50,640 nt of DNA from a bacterium (GCA_017482685.1 JAFUMP010000003.1:1-50640), one strand, 5' to 3'. Shown: positions 34,948 to 44,399, counted from the stretch's first letter. Made by a program: numbers and translations. The notes: generated by a model not told the origin, from the letters alone.

Positions 34948-35157
34948 ATGCCAAAAATGAAAACCCACCGTGCAGCAGCTAAAAGATACAAAGTTACTGG
35001 CACAGGTAAAATCACAAGAAGACATGCAGGTATCGGTCACTTGCTTCAACACAAGTCAGAATCTAGAAAACGTAAGATTTTCGGAGATTTAGTAATTTCT
35101 GAAACACACGAAAAACTAGTTTCTAAAGAGTTACCTTACAAGAAGTATTCAAGATAG
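34948..35157 (+). CDS. rpmI: Ribosomal protein bL35
   Basis: 69 residues. [20 protein letters not shown] and the GHLLQHKS stretch are bL35 signatures. AAGGAG lies before the ATG. rplT follows after 12 bases. infC, often the first gene of this operon, is not here. Confidence 0.95.
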   Translation: MPKMKTHRAAAKRYKVTGTGKITRRHAGIGHLLQHKSESRKRKIFGDLVISETHEKLVSKELPYKKYSR

Positions 35158-35169
35158 GAGTGTTGAACA

Positions 35170-35520
35170 ATGAGAATTAAACGTGGTAATGTATGTCGCA
35201 ACAGACACAAAAAAATATTAAAGCTAGCTAAAGGTTTCAAAGGCGCAAGAAGCAGAATCTTCAAAGTAGCTAATATTGCTGTAATGAAAGCACTTAAATA
35301 TGCTTACAGAGACAGAAGAGCTACAAAACGCAATATGCGTCGTTTATGGATTGTTAGAATCAATGCAGCTGTTAGAGAACAAGGAATGAGCTATTCAAGA
35401 TTTGTTAACGCTTGCAAAAAAGCTAACATTCAAGTAAACAGAAAAATGCTTGCTGATTTAGCAGTTAATGATAAAGAAGCATTTGCAGTAGTTGTAGAAG
35501 CAGCAAAAGCAGCTTTATAA
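35170..35520 (+). CDS. rplT: Ribosomal protein bL20
   Basis: 116 residues. [22 protein letters not shown] start (here [19 protein letters not shown]), [18 protein letters not shown] and [15 protein letters not shown] identify bL20. In many bacteria L20 also binds its own leader. Confidence 0.95.
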   Translation: MRIKRGNVCRNRHKKILKLAKGFKGARSRIFKVANIAVMKALKYAYRDRRATKRNMRRLWIVRINAAVREQGMSYSRFVNACKKANIQVNRKMLADLAVNDKEAFAVVVEAAKAAL

Positions 35521-35537
35521 TTTATAAATGTCTAAAC

Positions 35538-35570
35538 AAAAAAACCGAGCTTTTACAGCTCGGTTTTTTT
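35538..35570 (+). terminator. Terminator of rpmI-rplT
   Basis: AAAAACCGAGC and GCTCGGTTTTTTT form an intrinsic terminator 18 bases after rplT. Confidence 0.9.
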
Positions 35571-35698
35571 GTTGTTTAAAGAAGGATGAATAAAAATAAA
35601 TTTCTTATCCAAAAAATTAATATTTATTAACAATAAATTGACAAATAATTAAACTTATTGTTCAATGGGCAAGGTGTGTAAAAAATAGGAGTATAAAA

Positions 35699-36730
35699 AT
35701 GAAAATTAATGCTATTACAAATGTACTTTTTGCTGCGCAAAAAAGAAAAAACAGAAATGATTTATGCCAACAACCTCAAAAAGCTATTTCGACAAACGAA
35801 TATCCAATTGGCGATACTGTATCTTTTAAAGGAAAAATTATTCCTGGAATCAACACAGCTAGAAAGTTTATAGATTACGGTGATATTTTTAAACCAGAAG
35901 CATATCTCGTAAAAGAAAATTTACATAAAGCTAAAAGCACTTTAGCAAAGCTCATGAATGCAAATTTAAGTAAAACCAACTTATCCAAAAGTGTTTTTCA
36001 ATGTGCAAATTTTACAGGTGCTAATTTAACTGGAACTAATTTTGAAAATTCTAGCTTGGATGGTTCAAAGTTTGTGGATGTGATTACTGATGACACTAAT
36101 TTTAAAACAACATACTTAGTAAGTTCTATTTTTGATGGTAAATTTGGTGTACGTACAAATTTAGAAAAAGCCAATATTATACGTGCTGATTTTAAAAACG
36201 CAGACATGGACAATATAATTTTATCTGGTGCAATTTATGATTATTTAACAGAATTTCCTGATGGATTTAATCCACAAGATAAAAAAATGTTTTTATATAA
36301 AGAAAAAGGTTTTAATTTCACTGAAGATATGAATCTTGAAAGAATGAAACTTAGGTATTTAACATTTGAAGATGCTAATTTTAGAGAAGCTGGATTAAAA
36401 AGAGCTGATTTCAAAGGTTGCAACTTTACTAATTGTAATATGCGCAATACTGATATGACAAGAGTATATGCTAAAGAAGCAACTCTTGATAATTGTGATT
36501 TGAGAAGTTCTGAATTAAAACAACTAAATTTAAATAAAGCTTATTTAAGGAATGTAGATATGGGAAATTGTAACCTTAGAGGAGCAATTCTTACTTGGCG
36601 TAATGCACAAAATGTTAACTTAGCTGGTTCAACATACGATCAATACACTTTATTCAATAGCGGATTTAATCCTGAAGCACACGGTATGATATATAAAGAA
36701 TCTTCGCTTGCATATTATGGTATAAAATAG
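35699..36730 (+). CDS. Pentapeptide-repeat protein
   Basis: 343 residues. A low-complexity start ends in GDTVSFKGKIIPG. Pentapeptide repeats of the A(D/N)LxX type run from about 75 to 330 (for example NLSKTNLSKSVFQCANFTGA, later NLRGAILTWRNAQNVNLAG). These fold into a right-handed square beta-helix that binds proteins. AGGAG precedes the ATG. It opens a plus-strand cluster with a phosphatase and a kinase-fold protein. Confidence 0.8.
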   Translation: MKINAITNVLFAAQKRKNRNDLCQQPQKAISTNEYPIGDTVSFKGKIIPGINTARKFIDYGDIFKPEAYLVKENLHKAKSTLAKLMNANLSKTNLSKSVFQCANFTGANLTGTNFENSSLDGSKFVDVITDDTNFKTTYLVSSIFDGKFGVRTNLEKANIIRADFKNADMDNIILSGAIYDYLTEFPDGFNPQDKKMFLYKEKGFNFTEDMNLERMKLRYLTFEDANFREAGLKRADFKGCNFTNCNMRNTDMTRVYAKEATLDNCDLRSSELKQLNLNKAYLRNVDMGNCNLRGAILTWRNAQNVNLAGSTYDQYTLFNSGFNPEAHGMIYKESSLAYYGIK

Positions 36731-36739
36731 GTGGTAAAA

Positions 36740-38122
36740 ATGAAAATAGAAAAAGTTCAAAATCCTTATGGTAAACCAAGCTTTAACGCTGGAAAAGTAA
36801 GAGTTTTCTCTGATTTTGATAAAACTTTTTTGCCTTCATCACATAAAAATTTTGTTAAAAACTACGATATTAGATTTGTAAATGCTATAAGAGAAAATTT
36901 TAAAAGTTTTAAAGAATTTTTAAATAACACAAGAGAAGGTCTGAAATTTACAATTACAACAGGTCGTACTTTTGGCGAATTTTTAACCATGGCAGAAGTA
37001 GCAAGAGAAAGAAAATTCGGAATGCCATTACCTGATACTTTGATTGTTAAAAATGGCAGTGATGAGCACTTAAAATTAGCAACAGACGAAAATTTTTATA
37101 ACGGTGGAGAATTCCCTTTTAAGTATGAAATTACTAATAAAGTAAAAGAAGCAAAAATAAAAGAAATATCAGGCTGGGATGGGCCTAAATTTAAAAAAAT
37201 AATAGAAAATATACTTAAATCCTATGATTTTAGAATAATAGAAGCTGACTCAGAAAATAGTGTAAGCGATTATGGCCCAAGATCTATGTTCTCTCAAGGC
37301 AAGATCCCTTATGAAGTCGGAAAAATTTTTTATGGCACAGACAAAGCGGACTGGTCTGTGGGAATGAGAAAAGATGGCAATTTAAAGATATTTTTTACTA
37401 TACCAGCAGACATGTTTGATGTAGAAGAACGTCGAATTGCCTACCATGATATACAAACAAAAATTTATAAAAAAGCTCTTGCTGAAGGAATTGAATATAC
37501 TCAAGGGGATGGCCCTGATATGATAAACGGCAGATCTTGTTTATCATATGTTCCAGAAATACCTAAAAATACAGATAACCATAAGCTAACTAAATTCTAT
37601 GATACTTACGAAGCATTTCAAGAAGCGAAAAAGAATAATGATTTAGTAATAGTTGCAGGCGATAGTTCTAACGATTTGGAAATGCTCAATCCTGCCTATT
37701 ATTTAGAGGATTCATTAGTTGAGAAAATGATAAAAAAATATGGAGATGGTACTTTTAGGGGAGCAATGAGCAATCCGAGTTTCTTTATTAAAATTCTAGA
37801 TAAAGAACCTGAGTTGACTGAATATTTTATAAAAATGCCATTCAGAGGAGTTATTGTAAGACAAAATGATGGTAAAAATAATTTACAAGAACTAGAACCT
37901 TTTACGCACGGCAAATATCAAAAAATAATAATAGTTGATGAAGGAGAACTTCAATGCGGAATTAAGGAATCTATAAAAGCCTATTGCAAACAAAATCCTA
38001 AATATGAAGAAAAATTAAGTGCAGACGTAAAAAAACAAATAAAAACTGAAAACCATAAAAAACCTCCTCGTAATAATGATGTCAACGGAGGAGGAGGAGA
38101 TGATGGTGAGGACAGTCCCTAA
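36740..38122 (+). CDS. HAD-superfamily hydrolase, probable phosphatase (HAD-IIB type)
   Basis: 460 residues from MKIEKVQNPYG; AGGTGG lies upstream, and the GTG at 36731 is inside that site. RVFSDFDKTFLPSS is motif I (D-x-D-x-T, residues about 24-28), TITTGRTFGEF motif II, and IVAGDSSNDLEML motif IV (near 307). This resembles sucrose-phosphatase or trehalose-phosphatase-type HAD enzymes, but the protein is longer. The tail (PPRNNDVNGGGGDDGEDSP) is disordered and contains the ribosome site of the next small ORF. N-terminal PSFNAG patch. Confidence 0.75.
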   Translation: MKIEKVQNPYGKPSFNAGKVRVFSDFDKTFLPSSHKNFVKNYDIRFVNAIRENFKSFKEFLNNTREGLKFTITTGRTFGEFLTMAEVARERKFGMPLPDTLIVKNGSDEHLKLATDENFYNGGEFPFKYEITNKVKEAKIKEISGWDGPKFKKIIENILKSYDFRIIEADSENSVSDYGPRSMFSQGKIPYEVGKIFYGTDKADWSVGMRKDGNLKIFFTIPADMFDVEERRIAYHDIQTKIYKKALAEGIEYTQGDGPDMINGRSCLSYVPEIPKNTDNHKLTKFYDTYEAFQEAKKNNDLVIVAGDSSNDLEMLNPAYYLEDSLVEKMIKKYGDGTFRGAMSNPSFFIKILDKEPELTEYFIKMPFRGVIVRQNDGKNNLQELEPFTHGKYQKIIIVDEGELQCGIKESIKAYCKQNPKYEEKLSADVKKQIKTENHKKPPRNNDVNGGGGDDGEDSP

Positions 38123-38237
38123 CTCGGCATGGAAATATCTTTTAAGCATTTGTGCACTTTTAGGAATAGGAAGCGGAGCTTATTTATGGAATAAAACAAA
38201 AAAAGGAAGAATTAAAAATGATATTAGCAATAAATAA
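38100..38237 (+). CDS. 45-aa single-pass membrane peptide
   Basis: The frame reads MMVRTVPNSAWKYLL, then SICALLGIGSGAYLW as a membrane helix, then NKTKKGRIKNDISNK. GGAGGAGGAGGA (ending at 38098) is an excellent ribosome site within the tail of the phosphatase gene. The ORF overlaps the phosphatase gene by 23 bases and the kinase-fold gene by 20. The basic end on the C side suggests an outside N-terminus or a simple anchor. No family is known to me. Confidence 0.6.
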   Translation: MMVRTVPNSAWKYLLSICALLGIGSGAYLWNKTKKGRIKNDISNK

Positions 38238-39879
38238 TGCACTAAAGACGCAGTACAATAAACAACAAACAAAAATACAAAATAAAAATAATTCACCAAA
38301 CTTCAAGTCAATACATATTCTAGAGATTTCTAATAAATACAAGCATCTTGAATCTACTTTATTATCAGAGATTAAACAATTTGTAAAGAACCAAACTAAT
38401 GCTTCATCTATAGGTAAAGGCCTTTTTTCAGAAGTGTTTCAATTTGATAAATTAAAAGGTTTTGTTATAAAAAAACCTTTTGGGAAAGACAATTTAAACC
38501 GAGAAGCTAACACATTAAAAGCGCTTCCTTCTAGTTTGCCAAACTCCCAACAATTCGTAGCAAGAGCTTATGATGACGAAACTTATAAATATTATTTAAT
38601 ATCAACATTAGTGAACGGTAAATCTCCACATCCAGTCCTAAGACCATGGACAAAGGATAGTTTAAGATCATTATTTAACGGAATGCAAGAATTGGACAAA
38701 AAAGGATTATACCATGGAGATTTAAATAACGGTAACTTAAAAATTAATCGCGATGGAGATGTTAATTTCATTGATTTTCAATGGGGAACAATAACACCGC
38801 AAAATAGATTTTACGAAAACAATTCTGAACAAATAATGCCTAATTTTATGCCAATACAAAATTCTCAAATGTTTGAAATGGCAGAAGTTCCCTATTACCT
38901 AAAACATGTCGATAACTCAATACAAGGTAAAAAATTTTTAACAGATTATCTAAGTGAAAAATCCAGATACCACAAAGCTCGATTAAACAACATTTATACA
39001 ACCACTCAAAATTGGGCTTATTCAACAGAAATTCCAAATATAGAAAAAGCTAAAAAATTTGAAGCAGCTCAAGAAGAAGTGTTCCGTTCACCTTCTGAAA
39101 AAATCTTAAATTTGGAAACCCTTAAAATACATTTTTTAAGTGCTTTTAGAGAAGCCTCAAAATATTTAGACGCAAATACGCCACATAAAAATATTATTCC
39201 TTCAGGAACTTCCTATCTTTATGTATTAAGCACGCTTCAAGGCCTAAGAAAAAAAATCGCAGAAGTTAAAAAATCTTCTTATGGAAAAATGATTGATTAT
39301 ATAAATGGTATGACCGATTTTGCAGATTATTGGTACAATAACTTGACTAAATGGACAAAAGATGCATTCTATTACCCGTTTAGACATACCCAAGGTAAAT
39401 TAGAAAGTTGGGAAACTCTCCATAATTTTAATGACCCACAAATTAATATTGAACATTTTGATAACATGACAAATGTATCAAAATTAATAGATGATAAATA
39501 CGATGCAAATTATACCCGAAATTTTGATTGTGACACATTCGACATCGATCACTACAAAAAAGAAATTGATAGATATATTAACTCCACAAAACAAAATTCT
39601 AGTGCAAGAAACCATCAAACATATAACGGATTAATATACGCTTATAACAAACTAAAAAAAGCATACGACGACAATAAATGGTTAGATGTTATAAATAATA
39701 GCTTACTATTAATGAGAAGATGTGACGAAATGTATTTTTATGGGGATTGTTCAAGTATACAAGCTTCAGCTGCAAAACTTGCTGAAAATGTATTTGAAAA
39801 AGTTTTTAAAGACATAAAAGAATGGGGGCCTAATTACTGGACATACCCAGGATACAAAAACATGAACGAATTTAATTAA
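38218..39879 (+). CDS. Protein-kinase-fold (APH/lipopolysaccharide-kinase-like) protein
   Basis: 553 residues. SPNFKSIHILEIS near the start. The kinase part (about 55-190) has GKGLFSEVFQF as a Gly-rich loop, FVIKKPFG with the ATP Lys, YHGDLNNGNLKI (residues about 164-175) as catalytic loop with D and N, and NFIDFQWG in place of D-F-G. The remaining 360 residues are helical and novel to me. Start: AAGGAAG lies 10 bases before the ATG. It is coupled to the small peptide and HAD genes upstream, so an opposing kinase/phosphatase pair is possible. Confidence 0.7.
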   Translation: MILAINNALKTQYNKQQTKIQNKNNSPNFKSIHILEISNKYKHLESTLLSEIKQFVKNQTNASSIGKGLFSEVFQFDKLKGFVIKKPFGKDNLNREANTLKALPSSLPNSQQFVARAYDDETYKYYLISTLVNGKSPHPVLRPWTKDSLRSLFNGMQELDKKGLYHGDLNNGNLKINRDGDVNFIDFQWGTITPQNRFYENNSEQIMPNFMPIQNSQMFEMAEVPYYLKHVDNSIQGKKFLTDYLSEKSRYHKARLNNIYTTTQNWAYSTEIPNIEKAKKFEAAQEEVFRSPSEKILNLETLKIHFLSAFREASKYLDANTPHKNIIPSGTSYLYVLSTLQGLRKKIAEVKKSSYGKMIDYINGMTDFADYWYNNLTKWTKDAFYYPFRHTQGKLESWETLHNFNDPQINIEHFDNMTNVSKLIDDKYDANYTRNFDCDTFDIDHYKKEIDRYINSTKQNSSARNHQTYNGLIYAYNKLKKAYDDNKWLDVINNSLLLMRRCDEMYFYGDCSSIQASAAKLAENVFEKVFKDIKEWGPNYWTYPGYKNMNEFN

Positions 39880-39888
39880 TAAAACTAA

Positions 39889-39913
39889 AAACGCCTGCAT
39901 ACTGCAGGCGTTT
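39889..39913. terminator. Bidirectional terminator
   Basis: AAACGCCTGCA and TGCAGGCGTTT form an 11-bp stem between converging genes. Confidence 0.85.
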
Positions 39914-39942
39914 CGTTTTACGAGAAAAGGAGAAATTTTAAA

Positions 39943-40356
39943 TTACATTTCATATACAAAGTTTTGTCCTACAGGATTTGCAGCTGCCTGGCTTTCCATT
40001 GCTTGGGAAGAGAAAAACATTTGTTTTGCATAAGATTGAATTTCAGTATTATAAACTCTTTGGTCAAAAATATTTTCATATTTTTCTAGATAATCACCAA
40101 CAGGATTTACAACGTCTAACAATAAATTCATTGCTGTATCTGCAAATTGTTGTAAAGCACGTTCACCAACACCCATTTCAGCCATTTTTTCAGAAAGTGT
40201 AAGAGTTAAAAAACCACTTTCCTTTACTGCTTCTTCTGCTTGTTGAAGCAAACGTTGCTCCATATTCTTTTCCGCAGCTGAATGTTGCTTAGTCGGATCA
40301 TAAGTGTTTTGTTTATAAGTCTGTAAAAACGAATTCAAGTTAAATGCTTCTGCCAT
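39943..40356 (-). CDS. Hypothetical helical protein
   Basis: 137 residues, mostly helical with Gln/Ala/Met-rich stretches (AEKNMEQRLLQQAEEAVKES; FFSSQAMESQAAAN). No signal peptide or known motif. The upstream region has CAGGGACTAAC before the ATG, a modest site. Not recognised. Confidence 0.55.
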   Translation of the reverse strand: MAEAFNLNSFLQTYKQNTYDPTKQHSAAEKNMEQRLLQQAEEAVKESGFLTLTLSEKMAEMGVGERALQQFADTAMNLLLDVVNPVGDYLEKYENIFDQRVYNTEIQSYAKQMFFSSQAMESQAAANPVGQNFVYEM

Positions 40357-40431
40357 TTTGTTAGTCCCTGTTTCTTTGTACTAATGTTATCGGCATTTTT
40401 TTTGAAAACTTTAATGTTTTTAAGAAAATCT

Positions 40432-41442
40432 TTACAATTTGTTACATTGCGTTGGCAAAGCCTTTATTGGTAAGAAATCTGTCAACATAGTATATTTTAT
40501 AGACTGATTAGTATCTTTTAAAATACGTGCAGAAGAATTTGTTAATACTATCTGATTTTGCACACACTCAAAATTATTATTAATCATAAAAGATTCTTGA
40601 TTTTCCGCTGTATTCAAATATCGCTTAGTTCTAACAAAAAGTCCGAAGCGTTTTTTTCGTTTCTGTATCTGATAAGTAGCATAACTTAATGCTTCATTAA
40701 TATCTAAATCTGCCCAAGCAGATTGAATGATATCAACTAAATAATTTTCATTATCCGTAGTTTGCAGAACAATACAAGCAATTACAGCTTTTGTTTTTGG
40801 ATCAACTGCAACATATTTATACTCATTATAATAAGAAAGCCCCCTAAAGACATCCTCTTTAAACTCTCTTACTTCTCTGCCCATTATAGGTCTAAAATGA
40901 GGTAAAAGAGCATCATTATACAAATTAGTTACAGCTTTTGCATCAGAATTTCTAAACGCCCTAAAATTTTTTTTATCAAAACTTGCTTCAATTGTTTTGT
41001 TAATTCTCCAAGTCTTTTCATAAGATATTTGACTAAACCCACATTTAGTAACAAACATAGATAAAAGTTCAGGCAAATAATCATCTACTTTAACAATAAC
41101 AGTCAAAGCCCCCATTGCTTTATATTTTGAAACCACATATTGAACCAACTCTGAAGCATCAAAAAGTGAGTTTTCTTCAAATAAAAGCTTTTGAATTTCC
41201 ATTTTTTTATACTTACACTTTGTCGGAGCAACAGTAATTAAGCCTTTTAAATTTTTTCCTACCTGCAAAACAAACGATTCAGGTAAAAACTTAAATTTCA
41301 ACGGTAAAAAATGATGCAATGGCATAAGAGGGTGAAACATTAATTGATTAATGTATTTATCATTAATATTACTGTTAAGAAACGATATCATTTCTTGCAC
41401 AGGTTTTTTATCAAAAAAATAAAGCTTCCGAATCTTACTCAT
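40432..41442 (-). CDS. Two-part GNAT-like acyltransferase
   Basis: 336 residues from MSKIRKLYFF; the -10 box at 41449 puts this as the start, and a frame to 41460 would begin upstream of it. The N-terminal part (KLLFEENSLFDASELVQYVV; VTKCGFSQISYEKTW) and the C-terminal part (FRAFRNSDAKAVTNLYNDAL; YKYVAVDPKTKAVIACIVL; AENQESFMINNNFEC) each look like GNAT folds. It probably transfers an acyl group; the substrate is unknown. Confidence 0.6.
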   Translation of the reverse strand: MSKIRKLYFFDKKPVQEMISFLNSNINDKYINQLMFHPLMPLHHFLPLKFKFLPESFVLQVGKNLKGLITVAPTKCKYKKMEIQKLLFEENSLFDASELVQYVVSKYKAMGALTVIVKVDDYLPELLSMFVTKCGFSQISYEKTWRINKTIEASFDKKNFRAFRNSDAKAVTNLYNDALLPHFRPIMGREVREFKEDVFRGLSYYNEYKYVAVDPKTKAVIACIVLQTTDNENYLVDIIQSAWADLDINEALSYATYQIQKRKKRFGLFVRTKRYLNTAENQESFMINNNFECVQNQIVLTNSSARILKDTNQSIKYTMLTDFLPIKALPTQCNKL

Positions 41443-41448
41443 AATAAA

Positions 41449-41454
41449 ATTATA
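41449..41454 (-). promoter_or_regulatory. -10 box, leaderless promoter of 40432-41442
   Basis: On the minus strand TATAAT is followed by six bases and ATG. There is no ribosome site. Confidence 0.55.
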
Positions 41455-41562
41455 GCTCAAAATAATAAGATTATAAAACCCTTAAAAAAATACTCATTCT
41501 GCGGAGGGAGTGTACTTATTTAAAAAATCTGTTATTATGATAATAGGATTTAGGAGGTTTAT

Positions 41563-42804
41563 ATGTCTATAAATGATTCATTGGTCATGATTCTTGCCGG
41601 TGGTGAAGGTAAGAGGCTGTTTCCATTAACACAAGATAGAGCAAAGCCCGCTGTTCCATTCGGTGGACGATACAGAATTATCGATTTTGTTATAAACAAC
41701 TTCATAAACTCTGGATTCTTTAAAATAAAAGTCCTTACCCAATATAAATCCGATTCATTAAACAAACACATAACAAGAGGTTGGACATTATCTCCGTTTC
41801 TAGACCAATATGTAGACTTAGCACCGGCACAAATGAGAACAGGCGGAAGCTGGTATAAGGGTACTGCTGATGCTATTTATCAAAATATTTTTCATATAAA
41901 AGATGAAGATCCGAGTTTTGTTTGCGTTTTTGGTGGCGACCATATTTATAAAATGAACGTAAAAGAAATGCTAGAATTTCATAAAGAAAATAATTCCGAG
42001 CTTACAATTTCAGCAATACCAATTCCAATAGAAGAAGCTCACGAATTTGGAATAATCGAAGTTGACGAAAATTGGAGATTAACAGGCTTTGTTGAAAAAC
42101 CAAAAACTCCTCCAAAATCAATCCCTAACAATCCTAAAATGTGCTTAGCATCAATGGGAAACTATATTTTTGATAAAAATATTCTTATAGATGCTATTGA
42201 AAGAGATGCCAAAATTGAAGATTCACATCACGACTTTGGGAAAAATGTTATTCCAATGCTACTAAAAGAAGGCAAAAGAATATTTATATACAACTTTGCA
42301 GAAAACCAATTCCCAGGAATGACCCAAAAAGAAAAAGGCTACTGGAGAGATGTTGGTTGTATAGACGCTTATTGGCAAGCAAATATGGATTTATTAGAAT
42401 ACGAACCTGAGCTTAATCTTTACTCTAAAGATTGGCCTTTGAGAACATTTAACTATAACTATCCGCCAGCTAAATTCATTTGGCAAGAAGGAGATAGAGT
42501 TGGTATGGCAACAAACTCTATGGTCTCAGAAGGTTGTATTGTATCTGGTGGTAATCTATCAAGATGCGTACTTTCTCCTAAGGTAAGAATTAATAGTTAC
42601 GCACAAGTGTCCGACAGTATTTTGATGGAAAATGTAAACGTCGGTCGTTACTCTGAAATCCGAAAAGCAATAATAGACAAAAATGTTGATATTCCACCAT
42701 ACACAAAAATCGGCATTAATCGAGAAGAAGACATAGCAAGAGGCTTTTATGTTTCAGAAGGCGGAGTAACTGTCGTACCTAAAAACGCGCGGTTAGATAT
42801 TTAA
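41563..42804 (+). CDS. glgC: Glucose-1-phosphate adenylyltransferase
   Basis: 413 residues. It makes ADP-glucose for glycogen. LAGGEGKRLFPLTQDRAKPA and PFGGRYRIIDF are the nucleotide signature, FGGDHIYKMN the metal site, and FVEKPKTPP the sugar site. A left-handed beta-helix follows from about residue 300. AGGAGG is six bases before the ATG. No glgA or glgB is adjacent. Confidence 0.95.
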   Translation: MSINDSLVMILAGGEGKRLFPLTQDRAKPAVPFGGRYRIIDFVINNFINSGFFKIKVLTQYKSDSLNKHITRGWTLSPFLDQYVDLAPAQMRTGGSWYKGTADAIYQNIFHIKDEDPSFVCVFGGDHIYKMNVKEMLEFHKENNSELTISAIPIPIEEAHEFGIIEVDENWRLTGFVEKPKTPPKSIPNNPKMCLASMGNYIFDKNILIDAIERDAKIEDSHHDFGKNVIPMLLKEGKRIFIYNFAENQFPGMTQKEKGYWRDVGCIDAYWQANMDLLEYEPELNLYSKDWPLRTFNYNYPPAKFIWQEGDRVGMATNSMVSEGCIVSGGNLSRCVLSPKVRINSYAQVSDSILMENVNVGRYSEIRKAIIDKNVDIPPYTKIGINREEDIARGFYVSEGGVTVVPKNARLDI

Positions 42805-42835
42805 TAAAAACTTTTTGCAAATTTAATTTTACTAC

Positions 42836-42863
42836 TTGCATTTTATTTTTATAGTAGTAGAAT
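42836..42863 (+). promoter_or_regulatory. Promoter of 42869-43612, probably leaderless
   Basis: TTGCAT (42836-42841), 16 bp, TAGAAT (42858-42863), five bases before the ATG. There is no ribosome site. Confidence 0.55.
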
Positions 42864-42868
42864 AAATT

Positions 42869-43612
42869 ATGGACATTAAGTGTAAAACAAACCCTTATTA
42901 TTTTATAACCCCGTCCCCAAAGGAGACGATTAGTTCTCGAGGAGCGCAGATACGCACAAGAGCAATAGAGAATACTGCGGTAAGAATAGGTGCGGAAATG
43001 CAAAGCAGAATAAATGCGGGTTTGTGCGAAGATATAATGGTAAGAGGTCCGGTTGCGAGTAAAAATGCGACCGGACTTCTTGCTATTGGAAAAACCATCA
43101 AAGATTCAGTTACAACTTATTTTAAAAACTATAAAAAGAATATTGTTCATACTTACGATCACAAAATTGTATTTGCACTTGTAGAAAAAAAACTTTTTGG
43201 CAAGTATTCAATTGATAGCTTAACACATGATTTAGACAAACTTGTATTATACACTTTAGGTTTTCCAAAATCTTTTGTCTCAAAATTTCATAGAAATAAT
43301 TCTGTACACCATACAGAAAGTGGCAAAGAAAACAATCTAAGAAGTATGCTTTGCGATAACATAGCTTCATCTCCAGAATTCAAGCCAGAAAAGAAAAAAT
43401 CTTTACGTGACCATTTCACAACAAGCAAAGAACTACAGGCTGTAAAAGGATTCAAAGAAATTCTTGAAAAATATAATTATGGTGAGAATTTAGACTTCGA
43501 TTCAATAAAAAAAGAAAAAGACAGCACTATTCATAGTTATTTAGGTATTGGCTCTGTTGTTTTAAGAACTCTAACACTTTTAGCTTCTACTGTTAAATCA
43601 TATATTTTGTAA
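42869..43612 (+). CDS. HD-like hypothetical protein (DUF5662-like region)
   Basis: 247 residues. The first third is Arg/Ala-rich (RTRAIENTAVRIGAEMQSRI). The middle has SLTHDLDKLVLYTLG, then KFHRNNSVHHTESG about 15 residues later. The H-D-x-x-K and H-x(5)-H-H spacing recalls DUF5662 or HD-type metal sites. The C-terminus has a hydrophobic stretch. The reaction is not known. Transcription starts a few bases upstream, so translation is probably leaderless. Confidence 0.55.
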   Translation: MDIKCKTNPYYFITPSPKETISSRGAQIRTRAIENTAVRIGAEMQSRINAGLCEDIMVRGPVASKNATGLLAIGKTIKDSVTTYFKNYKKNIVHTYDHKIVFALVEKKLFGKYSIDSLTHDLDKLVLYTLGFPKSFVSKFHRNNSVHHTESGKENNLRSMLCDNIASSPEFKPEKKKSLRDHFTTSKELQAVKGFKEILEKYNYGENLDFDSIKKEKDSTIHSYLGIGSVVLRTLTLLASTVKSYIL

Positions 43613-43636
43613 TAAAATATATTTAAGAGGTTTAAT

Positions 43637-44380
43637 ATGTCAGAAATTTTAGGAAAAATACATTCTATAGAAAGCTGTGGCACAGTTGATGGCCCAGGAA
43701 TTCGTTTTGTAATATTCACTCAAGGCTGTCCTTTACGTTGCCAATATTGTCATAACCCGGATAGCTGGGAATATAATACTGATAATTTAATGTCAGTTGA
43801 GGAAATTTTAGCTCAATATAACGGTGTGAAAGAATTTTGTACAGGAGGGATTACTGTTACTGGTGGAGAGCCTCTGGTACAAATAGATTTTGTTACAGAA
43901 TTATTTAAAAAAGCTCAAGAAAAAGGTATACATACAGCTTTAGACACATCAGGACTTTTATTCAACAGAGCTAATACCGAGAAAATTGACGAATTATTAA
44001 AATACACGTCATTAGTAATGCTTGATATTAAACATATTGATGACGAAGAACATAAAAAACTTACAATGCATTCTAATACACAAATTTTAGACTTTGCAAA
44101 ATATCTTTCAGAAAAAAACATTCCAACTTGGATTCGTCACGTTGTAGTGCCAGATATCACTTATAAAGAAGAGTATTTAACACGCTTAGGAGAATTTTTA
44201 GCTGAATTAAAAAACATCAAAGCCCTTGATGTATTACCATATCACGATATGGCAATTCCTAAATATGAAAACCTTGGTCTAAAATATCCACTTGACGGCG
44301 TGCCTGCGCTCACACATGATGAAGCTTTGAAAGCTAGAAATATTATTATTCAATCAATAAAAAAAGCTCGTGGACTATAG
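43637..44380 (+). CDS. pflA: Pyruvate formate-lyase activating enzyme
   Basis: 247 residues, radical SAM. TQGCPLRCQYCHNPDSW gives Cys31, Cys35 and Cys38 for the 4Fe-4S cluster; GGITVTGGEPL is the SAM-binding GGE motif. It installs the glycyl radical on PFL. Fits the anaerobic NrdD. No pflB is in the window. AAGAGG precedes the ATG. Confidence 0.9.
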   Translation: MSEILGKIHSIESCGTVDGPGIRFVIFTQGCPLRCQYCHNPDSWEYNTDNLMSVEEILAQYNGVKEFCTGGITVTGGEPLVQIDFVTELFKKAQEKGIHTALDTSGLLFNRANTEKIDELLKYTSLVMLDIKHIDDEEHKKLTMHSNTQILDFAKYLSEKNIPTWIRHVVVPDITYKEEYLTRLGEFLAELKNIKALDVLPYHDMAIPKYENLGLKYPLDGVPALTHDEALKARNIIIQSIKKARGL

Positions 44381-44399
44381 TTTCTTTATAAAAAAAATC

